A stretch of 64,000 bases of DNA from Hemileia vastatrix. Its lineage: Eukaryota > Basidiomycota > Pucciniomycetes > Pucciniales > Zaghouaniaceae. The position numbers were made by a program, and so were the translations under genes. Below the pieces are notes generated by a model. It was not told the DNA's origin. It worked only from the letters and a program-made list of their open reading frames with translations, and searched no databases. The DNA lies in NCBI GenBank assembly GCA_030280995.1, contig JASXTE010000015.1:16382001-16446000 (forward strand). Direction: 5' to 3'. Positions 12,054 to 24,401 of this stretch are shown here, one piece after another; the stretch's first letter is position 1, and each line of letters starts with the position of its first letter.

Positions 12054-12762
12054 GATGTTTTTTTTTACTTGACATGAAATCTTGTCAAATAATTTTTATC
12101 CATTCAAATATGTAGAATTTTCTTGAGCATGTACAGAATCAGGAACAAAATATCAGCTGCATTTTTGAAGAAAATTTGTTTTAACACATTTTCCAAATTT
12201 TATTCTCCTAACCACCATCACCTCTGTAATGTTGTTTAAAAAAAGCCACATAGATTATTTCCATCTTTCTCTTTAAGAAAGCAGTCTTTCAAAGTGATTT
12301 TTATCATACTTACATTTCAAACTACTTTTACCTCTCCTAGAAAAAAGGTGAATTTTTGATAGAAGGGTTGAATCCCGATCTTTGATTTAATTCAGTTTTA
12401 ACTTTGCTGAAAAACTTCTCCAAATTACACACACTTAAAAGTGAGCACACCAGTTTGTTTGTCATTAAATCTATTTTTTTTTTGAATCATAAATTAATTC
12501 AGGGATTTGTACCTACTAGAAGTTGTTATGTATTTTTATGGTGCCATCTTTTGCTTGTGGTTTTCTTACTTCTATCACCAAAAAAAAATCCAAAGCACCT
12601 GTGATTAAGTCCCCCTCCTTGATTTTAGTTTAGTTCAGATTTAACTTATAATGAATCATGCTTTCCTTCATTTCATTCTTACCCTATCATTCTAAGCCTT
12701 AATTATAATTATATTTGTTGGAACAACCTCTTTTCTTTTCAATTATATTTATTTAATTCAAC
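12054..12762. other. Gene-free stretch with weak MITE-like remnants
   Basis: No gene is seen. Around 12335-12620 the text (GAATCCCGATCTTTGATTTA, and later CACCAAAAAAAAATCC followed by GCACCTGTG) resembles parts of the CACCAG-type MITEs at 12766 and 46527. I could not define ends or a target duplication, so these are at most decayed relatives. Confidence 0.35.
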
Positions 12763-12765
12763 ATA

Positions 12766-12992
12766 CACCAGAAAAAAAGGCTGCAACTTACTAGCAGGTG
12801 CAAATCCCCAATTGAAATACCATAGTTTAGTCAGAGATAGGCACCTGCTAACAGGTGTCAATATCCAATTGAACTACCATAGTTCAGTTAGGGACAGGCA
12901 CCTGCTAACAAATGTCAATACCCAATTGAACTACCATAGTTTCAGTAAGGGATAGGCACCTGCTAATAGGTGTCAGATTTTGTTTTCTTGTG
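12766..12992. mobile_element. 227-bp MITE with CAC..GTG ends
   Basis: A short non-autonomous element starting CACCAGAAAAAAAGG and ending TTTTCTTGTG, with 3-bp target duplication ATA (12763-12765 and 12993-12995). Inside are three copies of a unit of about 65 bp containing CAATTGAA, TACCATAGTT and AGGCACCTGCTAA. Its start matches the MITE at 46527-46736. CAC termini with 3-bp duplications are compatible with the CMC (CACTA) superfamily, but that assignment is inference. Confidence 0.7.
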
Positions 12993-13064
12993 ATAAGTAA
13001 TGATTAATACATAATTTTTTGATACAACTGTGAATCACTAGTAAAATTATATTTACAGGGTATA

Positions 13065-14315
13065 TATTGGCTGGTTATTCTAGAAGAAGGAGAAGAGGAG
13101 GAGAAGAGGAGAAAGGAAAGGGGAAAGGAACAAATTTAGAGAGAAATGAAGAGAATAGAGGGAAAAGGACTAAAAAATAAGGCAACAATGAGATACTGGA
13201 CTTAATCAAAATAATGACAATGGTGAACTGAGTTACAATAGTAAGTAGTTTGTATTCTCTCTGCTTAAATTTCAACAACTAATAATTAAAAATCTTAAAG
13301 CAACCTTCAACTTTATTTAATATTTAAGGGTACAGAAGCGCCACAACAAATAATAAAAAAAATATAATATTTAAAATATTGTAAATAATGTAAGTGATAG
13401 AGCTGAAGGGGATTACCCAAGGCCCATTTTATAGGTAAGGGGTCCTCTGAAGTGCCAAAAATTTGTAAGTACAAAATGATAATAGAATGAAACAAGAATA
13501 TAAAATATTAATAATGAAACCTGGATATTGAGAGAAAAATATGAAACAAATAATTAAATCCTAAAATAAGAAGTAATTTTCCCATAATAAATTCCCAATC
13601 CTAGTTAATTAAAATATTAAGTAACTACATAAATTTGTAACAATGGAAACTGTGAGTAATTTAACCAAAATAGTAATTACAATGTGCCTTAAAATGGTTT
13701 TAATTGAACCAATGCAAATATGTCATTTTGACGCAACATTTATGTAATCAATTCAATCCAAAACAGAAATAAATAAATTGTTTTAAATATTACATTTAAT
13801 TAATAACTAATATAAGTTTGAACAAGTAATTATTTTAATGAATTACTTATTCAAAATAAGAATTTTAATTTATTTTATAGAGTAAGTGTTTTAAAATATT
13901 TAATACATTTTCTGACACAATTAAGGGTCAAAAAACACCCAATATTTATGGATTATAACATGTGAGAAGGTTTATTTAATATATAAATTTAATTAATTAA
14001 ATTTTAATTATAATTCAATTTTACAATTGAAATTATAATATATTTTTGTAATTAATTAATCATTAATTTATTAATAACAAATACATAAAAATGCACAATG
14101 ATTTATAGAATATATATTATGTTTGATGTAAGTGTAAAAATAATTTATTTAATAATAAAATTAATATAATATTCATTTCACTTATTTTTAATAAAATGAT
14201 TATATAACTTTATCATGTAATAAAATATTATTTCAACTACATAAAATACATCACTTTATTTCCTCCAATAGAGTATTATACCTTTTAATGGGCTCCTGAG
14301 ACATCCTGGCTGACA
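13065..14315 (-). mobile_element. Solo LTR, Ty3/Gypsy (family of elements C and D)
   Basis: A 1251-bp LTR with perfect target duplication GTATA (13060-13064 and 14316-14320). The right end TCCTGGCTGACA is intact; the left end reads TATTGG instead of the expected TG. In minus sense it has TATAAAATGGG (plus-strand 13423-13433) followed by GGCCTTGGGTAATCCCCTTC, the promoter block shared with the solo LTR at 5176 and the D LTR at 59342. No internal region is attached. Confidence 0.88.
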
Positions 14316-14602
14316 GTATATGTCAGAGTGTGACTAGAGCTGTATAAAAAAACCCTGAGAAGTTCTAATGAATTAAGGTATGTATAGAAACCAGAAGGAA
14401 GTATCCAGCACTTTTATGCATATCAAAAACTATCCCAGCATCTTCATCATTTTTTTCATGAACCACCAACATCACAATCACCATGTTTACCAGACTTTTG
14501 GGGATAATTTTCTTTTCATCTTTCAGTGTGTATTTTTATTTTTATTTTTTTTCAAAAATGAAGGATTTATTAGCTAAAAAATAAAATTGAAATTTTTGGC
14601 TG

Positions 14603-15628
14603 TTGTCATCATTTATGGAATTGTCTCACAATAACAACAGCTATCTTACAGCTGATCAAAAGCTCAAAATAGTTGACATGGCTTATGGTGTTGCAAATTC
14701 AGCTCAAATTGGGCATCATTATGGCATTCCTTGCACCACTGAAGGGTATTTTGAAAAAAATTCAAGATGGAGGGAATGCTTGAAACATCACAGCACAGTG
14801 GTTCCTCAGAAAAAATGACAAAACACAGCATAAGAGAACTATTGAAAACACTCAAAAAACATTGACAGGAACAATTGGGGAAACTTTCCGAGTCTCTAAC
14901 TATAAACATTTGTCCCCAAACAGCTTGAAAACATGAGAAAAAGCTTGGATACTTTCAATGAGTGTCTCCCAAGAAGCCCTTTCTCAATAAAACTCATCAA
15001 ATTAAATGTTGAAACTTTATTGTGAACATTTGCACTGGACTGTTAAATATTTTAAAAGAATTATTTTTTCTGATGAGGCTTATTTAGAAGTTGGAAAGCC
15101 TAAACGTTCAAATTTTGTCTGGTGGAAGAAATATCAGCATTTTAACAAGTCTTGCCTCCAAGCCACCTTTAGGAGTGGGTGCTTGTCATTAATGATTTGG
15201 GGGGAATTTTTCAATTCCACTAGATGCCCCTTTGTCTTCTTACCTCGAAATCAACATGAATCAAAAATTGAATTTTGAATGTGTACTTAGAATCCCTTCT
15301 TCCCCGGCTCAATAAATTCAATCAAAGAAAAAAGATCACCTTTATGGAAGAAAATTCTCCTATTCATAATTCAAATCTAACTTGTGATTTTAAAAAATCT
15401 GTTAATTTAAAGTGAATTGAAAATTGGCCTCCTCAGTCACAAGAGCTAAACCCAATTGAGAATGTCTGGAAGAAGTTAAAGAAAAAAATGCAATAATTGT
15501 ATCACCCTCAAAACTTGGATGAAATGAAAGAATCTGTCTCTCAAGATTGGGAAGACATCCCACAAAGGTTTTTTACTAATATTATTTATTCAATTTCAGC
15601 AAGAATGCAAACAGTGGTGGATTCTTTG
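14603..15628 (+). pseudogene. Decayed Tc1-type transposase
   Basis: Remains of a second, different Tc1-like transposase with many stops and frameshifts. Recognisable pieces: an N-terminal helix-turn-helix (LTADQKLKIVDMAYGVANSA, 14650-14710), the first catalytic block FSDEAYLEVG (about 15068), the second with its Asp changed to Glu (MEENSPIHN, about 15343), and the third WPPQSQELNPIENVWKKLK (about 15427-15483). The C-terminal reading stops being transposase at 15629, where the LTR of element C begins. The rest of this relic would lie beyond C, outside the window. I could not establish its TIRs. Confidence 0.7.
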
Positions 15629-15895
15629 TGTCAGCCAGGATATATTGAGAGGCAGGTAAAGTCTTATGTTAAGTTACAATAAGAAAAAATTGTATTTTAA
15701 TTATATACAAATTAAATATTAAATTAAAATATAAATATAAAACAATATGTTTTAAATAAATTGTTATATTAATTTTATTATTATATATACTGTATATAAA
15801 TTCAAATACAATATAAAATTATATTGTATAAAAAGATTAGTTTTTTTATGCACTTAATGATTATAAATTTATAATTAATTAATAACAAAATATTA
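15629..15895 (+). repeat. 5' LTR of element C, first part
   Basis: Starts TGTCAGCCAGG, as other LTRs here do, and continues with text that aligns to the start of the D LTR (for example ATATTAATTTTATTATTATA). It is cut at 15895 by element A. Joined to 44171-45176 and with one target copy removed it is about 1.27 kb, in line with relatives of 1148-1251 bp. Confidence 0.65.
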
Positions 15896-16699
15896 TGTCA
15901 GCCAGGCTACTAGACTTACCCAGTGAAATAATTAATTATTTACTGGGATGAAGCCACAGCTTTTTATTTCTTATTTTATTATTAATTATCTTATATTTAC
16001 TTTATTATTACTTGTAATAAATTAACTAATTACAATAATTAAATTTAGTAAATATTTAAAATTAATAATAATGTCCCTCATATTTTTATTCCCTAACACC
16101 GTGCTCAATAACAGGTTGGAAGAGAAATAAAAATATATTAATACTAAATTTTAAGAATTCCAATTTCTTTATTTAAATAGTTAAAATTCTATTAATACAA
16201 AAATTTAATTCAAATTATTTTATACTAAGTGTGACATTTAAAAGTGAACTTTAAAATATATCAAATAATTTGATATATAGTAAAATATATTTTATTGATA
16301 CATCCTTATAGCAAACTTATGTTATTTGAAATTTCTTATTTTTGGAAAAGTTTTTCTCTTTCACTCCTGTATGTAGACTTGTTTCCTCAATGTGCTCTTG
16401 CTCTCCTTTTTGTCTATAAAAGGCCTTCCTTTTTGTGCTGTTTTCTTTATTCATTACTACTTATATTTTATTATATACAACCAATAACAATCCCATTACC
16501 ACTATAACTGGTTTATTCATTACAATTTGCGTAATTCAAATCTTTTGAAGTAATAATAAAATATTCCCTTACCTTCTAATTGAGTAATAAATCATATAAG
16601 ATAAAAATCTACATACCTTGATTTAAATCCTTGAGTTGTCCACCTTCACCACCATTTGGACTGCCGTAAAATCTTCTAGACCTTTAGGACCCCTTTACA
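15896..16699 (+). repeat. 5' LTR of element A
   Basis: An 804-bp LTR from TGTCAGCCAGGC to CCCTTTACA. It has a TATA box (TATAAAAG, 16415-16422) followed by GCCTTCC. It aligns along its length with the interrupted 3' LTR of the same element (about 805 bp once nested DNA is removed), with many single-base differences, so the insertion is old. The solo LTR at 57715 is the same family. Confidence 0.85.
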
Positions 16700-16714
16700 G
16701 TTGGGAGCCCTTCC
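16700..16714 (+). other. Primer-binding-site block of element A
   Basis: GTTGGGAGCCCTTCC immediately follows the 5' LTR. The same block in better-preserved form (ATTGGGGGCCTTTCC) follows the LTRs of B and C, and ATTGGAGGCCTTTCA follows that of D. That fits a reverse-transcription primer site; which tRNA pairs with it I cannot say. Confidence 0.55.
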
Positions 16715-17045
16715 AAATGGTCATTGACACACCATTATCTTGATGCTGGAAACTAAGAAACCTTTGACTACAAGGACCAATAAGCTCTGGTACACAACTG
16801 AAAATTTTGAACGTCATCAGGCATGTGACTTACCTTTTTTTCTGCAACTGATAATCAAACCTCACTCCCAATTTAAGGTTTATATAGGTGTATTTGTCCT
16901 ATATAGTTCTAGTGACTATACCAGCTACTATCTGTTGGTCTCACTCCTCTTATTTCATCTTTCACATATATATTTTTACTCAACACTCTGTAGTGGAATT
17001 AAATTTTTCACATTACAGGGGGAGGTTCCTGGTAAATAATTTTTT

Positions 17046-17552
17046 TTCCTGGTTGACTAAGATAGAGCAATATTTTTCTTAGTCCTAGAGGTAATAAAAT
17101 TGATTTAATAAATTATATTATTTTTTAATTATTTCAGCTGACATTGTCCTGATAATTAAACTTTTATTTTATTGTTTCAGTTGAAAATTTTCCTGGAGGT
17201 AAAATAATAAAAATATAAATTACTTAAAATATTTATATTAAATTACTTCAGTTGAAATTAAGTCCAGGTAATAAAATTTTCAGCTGACTCATAATCCTGA
17301 TAATTATATATCAATATATATATTAGTAATTAATTGAGACTCGTATTAATTATTCCATCTGACTCTTTGTCCTGGTAATTAATAAATTATTTTATTTTTT
17401 CAGTTGATTTATTTTAAATCCTGGAAATAAAATAAAAATATCTTAATTAATTTAATTAATTAAAGTTGTGATTATTATTTCAGTTGATTTTTTGTCCTGA
17501 TAAATATTATATTTTCATTATTCCAGTCGATTAAAAATCCTGATAATTGATT
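17046..17552 (+). repeat. Amplified leader motif in element A
   Basis: About nine degenerate copies of a motif of the form TTCAGTTGA - short AT spacer - GTCCTGATAATTA, starting near 17046, 17132, 17176, 17247, 17279, 17353, 17399, 17479 and 17521, separated by AT-rich linkers. Elements C and D have only one or two such units at the same place in their leaders. The function is unknown; a packaging or translation-control role is only a possibility. Confidence 0.6.
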
Positions 17553-17914
17553 ATATCCTTGAAATATTTTTTTATTTTTTCTCTTATTTTTCTTTCAACA
17601 AAGTAAAATAATAACTGATAAATTTTAATATTTATTTCTCCTATTTAAAGTTTTATAGAACAATGACTCATCAAAGTGCTTCTGCTGCCTGTGATGAGGA
17701 ACTAGACTTGAATGATTATGATGAGAATTCTGTAAGCTCTCCTTTGACTACAAAACTTGCTCAAATTCATCAACTTTTGGACCAATAAGGATGTGGAAAT
17801 TCAAGAAGTAGAAATAAAAGTGGAAAAGACTGATATGGATCAAAAGACCCCAGTGAACCCCCCAGAAGAGCTTTAAAGAGGCTTCAAAATTAAAAAGATG
17901 CCCTTGAAGCAGTA

Positions 17915-18254
17915 ATTCAGCAACCTCATGACTTACATCAAGGAGTTGAAAGCAGAGAACCTCAAGCTAATATCAAGGGTAGAAATTCTAGAAGAAAAGG
18001 TAAGAAATGTAGAAATCTTTCTTCAAGAGAAGAAGAAACCTCTTACAGTAGCAAAAACCCTTCCACAGTTGGATCCTCAACCACAGGAAAAGGTGGAAGT
18101 TTCAAAATGGCAGTGGGACTTGCTCAAAACTCAGTGGGACTCCCTCCAAGCTCAAAAGATGCAACAAGCAACTCAGGAAGGTACCTGCAGACCTCAACAG
18201 TTCAACCCAACACCTCCTCATCCCTACCAAGGAGGAAGGAAAAGAAAAAACAAT
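17915..18254 (+). pseudogene. Overlapping +1 frame of element A (relic)
   Basis: In element A the frame one base ahead of gag is open from about 17915 to the MITE at 18255, while the gag frame just upstream is broken. It reads as a coiled coil (TYIKELKAENLK ... RVEILEEKVRNVEIF), then VSKWQWD and a basic tail HPYQGGRKRKNN. The same succession occurs in the 149-codon frame of element B (31874-31425) and, with stops, in C and D. It probably represents a real ancestral protein. Confidence 0.65.
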
Positions 18255-18515
18255 CACCACACAATATGGGGGGCGGACTTGCTAGTGAGTCCGCAACCTT
18301 GGACCCAAACTCACAACAGATTGAACACACATTGAGCTATTGATAAAGGAACCATACAATCAGGAATGAACACCACTCAGCAGAACAGTTTTAGGTGGGT
18401 GTTCAAGTAGAGTTCAGTTTGGGTTCAGTATGAGTTCAGTCTGAGTTCCATCTGAGTTCCATCTCAGTTCAGGTTGAGGACTTGCTAGCAAGTCCACCCC
18501 CTATATTGCGTAGTG
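18255..18515. mobile_element. 261-bp CACTA-like MITE in element A gag
   Basis: Ends are inverted repeats of about 36 bp: CACCACACAATATGGGGGGC on the left and, read inward from the right, CACTACGCAATATAGGGGGT. Target duplication AAT (18252-18254 and 18516-18518). The centre has a run of 11-bp-like units (GAGTTCAGTCT and variants). The CACTA start and 3-bp duplication fit a non-autonomous CMC/CACTA element. A copy of the same length lies at 47177-47437. Confidence 0.85.
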
Positions 18516-20873
18516 AATCAACTCCAAATTTTGAAAAAGCCATGGTAAGCCCCTCCATTTAATCTCAAGTGTAATTTCTTGTTACTGATTCAGTTCCTTC
18601 AGGTAATTCTGGAAGAGGAGATGATACCTTGAGACTAGTAGAGGAGGGCTCTAGTAGAAATATTACTCAATATTCTAATGTAACTACTCCTTTAGTATTA
18701 ATTGCTACTTCAATGATTAACCCTTATATGGCCATTATAGATGTAACAATTGATCCTGAAGTTGATGAGAGTCTGGAAAATTACTCTGTTTCTATGTTGA
18801 GAAATACTCCTGATGTAGCTACCATTAATGATGAATATTTGAGAGATATTATTACCAAACAAAATCATATAATGAAAAACCTTCAATTGACTCAAAAATT
18901 TAACAGTCTGTTAACTGAACAAGGTTACCAGTCAGTGAGAGGTGAATTACAGATAATTTCTGATGATTTATATAATTACAAAGTAACTCATGAGAAGAAA
19001 GTTTCTTTGTGGTAAAATGTCAAGAATTATTTGTCCAAGTTACAAGATACTGTGTCTATCTGTTGTCAGGAAGTAGAGGGACATAATTTGAGCTTTAGAG
19101 TTTAAGTGACCATTACACAACTCTGAAAAACCAGAATCAATTATCTTTTGAAACTATCAATGAGACATTATCCAGTATTCCAAGAGTGAAAACTAGACTA
19201 ATGAAAATTGAAGAACAGTTGAACTCATTGTTAAATGACCAAAAGTATTCTTTCACCTCTTTGAAAAAAACTGTTGCACAAGATAATCCAATTGTACCTG
19301 AGCCAAGTTCTTCTAAAGTAAAATTAGTGCCAGAAATTCCTGTAGATATTCCTGAGTTTCCATCAAAAATTGATGATGAACCTTGTTCATCTACAGAAGG
19401 TTTAAACAATGAGATTACTGCACACTTATAGAATTTACAGCTTCTTATCACTAAAAAGCAAGTTTGTAACAGGAAAACAGCCTCAAATTAAAATAATTGG
19501 CCAAAACTTGACCAATACCCAACATTTGATGGTGATTCTTCCTCTGATTGGCAGCAATTTATTTGCAGAATTGATAACCTGAAGAATTCTTACAAACTTC
19601 CAGATGAAGAAATTGTGTCAAAATTGATTTATTTATTTTCAAATGTTGCCCTAATGTTTTATGAATCTGTCCTTTTAGATAAGGATGACTAATCCTGGGA
19701 AGATTGGAAGAAATTGATTAAAGCACAGTTTGGTGGTTCAAAGTTTAGGTTATCCCAGCAAAGGAAGTATGAGGAAGCTAGATATAGCTTTTATTCTACA
19801 GAAAAACCTCTTAAGTTCCTAATGAAACTTGTAAAGATCCTGAGAGAAATGGACCCTAATATGGATTTTGAATTATGGAAGGACACAATCCTCTATATAT
19901 TGCCTATGTCTCTGAGAGACTTAATAGTTGCTAGGACTCAGTTCTCAAGAGAACCCTCTTCTTTTATTAATACTTGTAATGAGGTCCTTTTAGATAACAA
20001 GTATGATTCTAGAAGGTTAATACCTAAATCTTCATTGGAGAAAACCTCTAATTGACAGCAGAAACCTCCTAAAAAGTTGGTAAACCTTCTGCCCCTGTTG
20101 CACCAAAAAAGTATGCAACAAACACTTGCTTTAAATGCAGCAAGCCTTGGCAGAAAGGCCATGTTTGTGACAAGAAAATAAATCTTGTTGAAAAAAACAG
20201 AGGAACATTCTGATTACACAGTTACAATGGATGATACTTCAAGTGATTGTGCCAGCAATATTTCTTATGAATCTCACCAGGAAATTTTAATGCTAGAAGA
20301 AGATATTCAGTATTTGAATACTAATGACATTGAGAATGAATATTTATCTACAGTAGAAGATTCTGAGATCATAAGAATTCTTGAAGACAGCTCAATAATT
20401 ATTGCCTCTCTCAAGGCACCAGTCTTGATTAATGGAAAGAAAATTAAGGTTGGTTTAGATTCTGTAGCTGGAGGAAGTGTAGTATCTGAAAAATAACTTG
20501 CTTCAGTGGATCAGAATTATAAATCAAAACTTATACCTATCATTTCTGAAAATTTGAGAGGTTATGGCTCTGTTTTGTCCCCCATTGGTAAATACAATGC
20601 TACAGTATTTATTAAATATAGCCATGGCTTTTTAAGAGCTATGTGTGACTTTGTGGCTATGAAAAATGATAACTCAAGTAGTTGGTTCATTGTGGGAAAT
20701 GAAATTTCAACCAATTATGGCATTTAATTGGATCCCTCAAACCAATGCTTCACAATGGGGTTTAATGGGAAGAGAAAATTTAAAATTTCTTCCCCCCAAA
20801 AAATTATTAACACAAGGATTGAACACATGTCAATCTGTAGTTCAATATAAAGGAAGATCTACAAAAGAAATGC

Positions 20874-21475
20874 CTGCCCTTCTATATGAAATTTACACAG
20901 CTTCTTTTGGAGAGAAACTTTCTGGTGAGGAAAAAGATTCCATCATTCATTAATAAACTCTTTTCCCATGGCCTTTGCTCATGGGTCATATGAATTAGTA
21001 TTTGTAAAAGAGGAAATAAAGCTCAAATTATATTTCTAATTAACTGAAATACCACCTAGTTTAAAGGAAGAAGCCTTATCCTGCTTCTCCCACAAAGAGA
21101 AAAGATATTTAGGACAATATCTCTACCATTTTGAGAATGAATATTATTGAAAAGGTAGTTGAAACACCTAAATACTGCCCTTCTATATGAAATTTACACA
21201 GCTTCTTTTGGAGAGAAACTTTCTGGTGAGGAAAAAGATTCCATCATTCATTAATAAACTCTTTTCCCATGGCCTTTGCTCATGGGTCATATGAATTAGT
21301 ATTTGTAAAAGAGGAAATAAAGCTCAAATTATCTTTCTAATTAACTGAAATACCACCTAGTTTAAAGGAAGAAGCCTTATCCTGCTTCTCCCACAAAGAG
21401 AAAAGATATTTAGGACAATATCTCTACCATTTTGAGAATGAATATTATTGAAAAGGTAGTTGAAACACCTAAATA
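20874..21475 (+). repeat. 301-bp direct tandem duplication in element A pol
   Basis: 20874-21174 is repeated at 21175-21475, beginning CTGCCCTTCTATATG in both copies. The copies are nearly identical (for example ATTATATTT against ATTATCTTT), so the duplication is much younger than the decay of the surrounding pol. It lies between the protease and RT regions. Confidence 0.9.
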
Positions 21476-24299
21476 TTGTGTTATCACACCTGTCCTAATT
21501 TCTTATGAGAAAGAAAAAGCCAGTTTATGTGGTGATTATAGAGCATTAAACACTTATACTGTAGATGATATCTATCCTTTACCAAGAATTAGCTCTATCC
21601 ATGCTACCTTACAGGATGCTAAATATATTAGCTGTTTATATTGTAATAAAGAATATTACCAGGTACCTTTTGAGAAGAATTAACAGAATTTTCTAATGAT
21701 TGCTACTCATATGGGTCTTTATAAGTATATTAGGATGCCATTTTGCCCAAAAATGCCCCTTCAGTTTTTCAGAAAGTTATGGATAACACATTTCATCAAG
21801 AAATAATTGAAGGATGGCTGATGGTTTACATTGATTATATCATCATACTCTCTAAAATAATTGAGGACCATATTAATTGCCTGCATAAAGTCTTCCATAA
21901 GATGGATGAGATTAAAATGACACCTGCCTTGAAAAAATGCAAATTTGGTTTTCATTACCTGAAAGTGCTTGGTCATGTTGTCTCAGGATTACAGATATGT
22001 GTTGACCAGATCAAAGTGGCAGCCATAAAACAGGTAAAAGCTCCTACTAAAGTTAGAGAGCTCCAAAGATTTTTGGGAATGTGAGGATACTATAGACAGT
22101 ATATCAAAAATTATCAGGTCATAGAATTACCCCTAACCGATTTAACTAGGAAAGATGTTGCTTTTGTCTGTAACAGTGAAAGACAAAGAGCTTTTGACAC
22201 TATGAAACATTGTTTTATGTCAGCACCAATTCTTGCTTTGCCTGACTTTAATCAACCATTTCTTTTATACACTGATGCCAGTTATTTTGGCCTTGGTGCT
22301 GCTCTTCATCAAAAAAAAGTGATCAATGATAAAATATCAGAAGTAGTAATTTGTTATATTTCATGAACCTTGAGAAATAGTGAACTAAAATATGGTGCCA
22401 CTCAAATAGAGTTTTTAGAAGTAGTTTGGGCTCTAGAGAAGCTAAATTATTATCTGGATGACTAGAAATTTGAACATGTCACTGACTGAAGTGCAGTGAA
22501 ATCCCTCTTGAACTTGAAGACACCTAACAGACATATGTTCAGATGGCAATTAGCTTTTCAAGAATATTGAGGGAGGATGACAATAATTCATAGGGCTGTT
22601 TTTGTTCATTCAAATGTGGATATGTTATCAAGGTTACCTTTGCAAAATGATGACTTAAATCCTGCATATGATGTTGAGGATGAAATAGTTCACATTCATG
22701 GGATATATGTGGTTGATGTGGAGGAAGAGCTATTACAGCCTATTCTGGATTCATATTTAAAGAGACTGACTTAAAAAAGTTATGTACCATATTAAATGAT
22801 TCTAAGAATAGTTAAATACAAGAAATAATAAAAAACTTTCCACCAAAGTATCAGATTGCTCTGGAAAAAGGTAAATTTTCAATTGATGAAGGATATCTTT
22901 ATTATAGAAGAAAATTGAGTAATTTTATTGATATTCCTCCTTCTATGAAAGAGATTATCTTTAAAATTTGTCATGATGACATATGGACTTGACATTTTGA
23001 TCTTGAAAAAACAATGTTCAGAATTAAGAACACCGCTTGGTGGGTTAATATGTCTGAGGACACCAAACTATATGTTGAATCCTGTGATTCTTTCCAGAAA
23101 TCAAAAAGATTAACTAGAAAAAGAGCTGGATTAATGCAAATTATCAACGATTCTGATGAGCCATGGAAAATAGTAAACATGGACTCTGTAACAGGATTGC
23201 CCATTGCTGGGAAAGACATTTATAACTCTTGCTGGGTTATTGTGGACAGATTCACAAAAATGTGTAAATTTATCCCTATTCACAAGGATTTTTTAACTAA
23301 AGAATTAGCTTTCTTGTGGTGGTCTCATATGTTTAATAATTCTGGTTTTACAAAGGCCATGATCTCTGAAAGAGACCCTAAATTTACTTCTGAATTCTGG
23401 ATGTCTCTGATGGATGTTTGTGGTTGTGATCTGAAGCTTTCTACTGCCCATCACCCCCAGACTGATGAATTAGCTGAATGAATGATTCAGACTTGAGAGG
23501 AAATGATAAGAAGGTATTGTGCCTTTAGCCTTTAGTACAAATACAATGACAGGTTCACTCATGATTGGGTCACCTTACTTCCTGGTTTGGAATTTGCTTA
23601 TAATAGCACTCTTCATTCTGTTACTCAAAGAAAGCCTTTTGAGCTCTGGCTTGGATATGTTCCAAATATTCCTGCCCAAATTCTCAATAATAAAATACCT
23701 AAATTGGATTTACATCCTGGTGTAAAATATTTTCTTCAAATGCAAAAACTATGCAGAAGTCATGCTCAAAAATGTATTGAAAAATATGTTGAATATGTGA
23801 AGAAGAGGTTGGACAAATTCAATAAAGAATACACTTTTAAGAAGGGTAATGAAGTACTTATTTCTACAGTCCACTTCAATTTACAAGGTAATAAAATATT
23901 AAAAGACCCATTTGTAGGTCCATTTGTTGTCAGAAGAATGGTTGGTGATAATGCAGTTGAAGTTATCCTGTACTCTCCATATGACAGGAAACATCCTGTC
24001 TTTCCAATATCTCTTTTGAAACATTACACATCCAATAGTGATTTATTTTCCAAAAAGTAGGGGAAGAAAAATGAAGACTCCTATTGAAATCACTGAAACA
24101 GCAGAAATCAATAAGATTCTCAATGACAGAATAATCACTTCTGAAAAAGGTGTGAATACTTATAGAGATTTAAGAATAAATCTTCTGAATATGATTATTG
24201 GATACCTGGGAAAGAGATATCTAACCTTCCTTCTCTACTGAAATAATATAAAAAGAAAAAATCATGGCATTATTTTATTGTTTTTTTAGAGTGAGGGAG

Positions 24300-24401
24300 T
24301 GTCAGCCAGGCTGCTAGGCTTACCAAGTAAAATAAGTAATTATTTACTGGGATGAAGCCACACCTTTTTATTTCTTATTTTATTATTAAATATATTATAT
24401 T
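24300..24401 (+). repeat. 3' LTR of element A, first part
   Basis: Begins TGTCAGCCAGGCTGC directly after the polypurine tract and matches the first 100 bp of the 5' LTR at 15896. It is cut at 24401 by the B tandem. The last five bases, ATATT, are the target site of B. Confidence 0.88.

Larger units (their letters stand above)
17663..24240 (+). pseudogene. Gag-pol of element A, many stops and frameshifts
   Basis: A broken Gypsy polyprotein. ATG 17663 opens gag, which meets stops within 40 codons. Recognisable parts: gag core (WPKLDQYPTFDGD, 19501 on), CCHC-type knuckle CFKCSKPWQKGHVC (about 20127), protease with damaged active site (DSVAGGSVVS, about 20458), RT whose catalytic YIDD reads YIDY (21827-21838), RNase H (LYTDASYFGLG, about 22266), integrase (22970-23500, with the final Glu still present in TDELAE), and a chromodomain-like end (TAEINKILNDRI, then a frameshift, then WIPGKEISNLPSLLK). 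A 301-bp tandem duplication (20874-21475) and a MITE (18255-18515) add to the damage. Confidence 0.88.

Noticed and set aside
12335..12620. Another CACCAG-type MITE.
   Set aside because: Fragments look similar, but I found neither two ends nor a target duplication.
13056..13064. CAGGGTATA after TA, with ACCCTG at about 14352, as a possible TIR of the decayed Tc1 relic.
   Set aside because: The solo LTR sits in the middle, no matching right end is in the window, and the match is too short.
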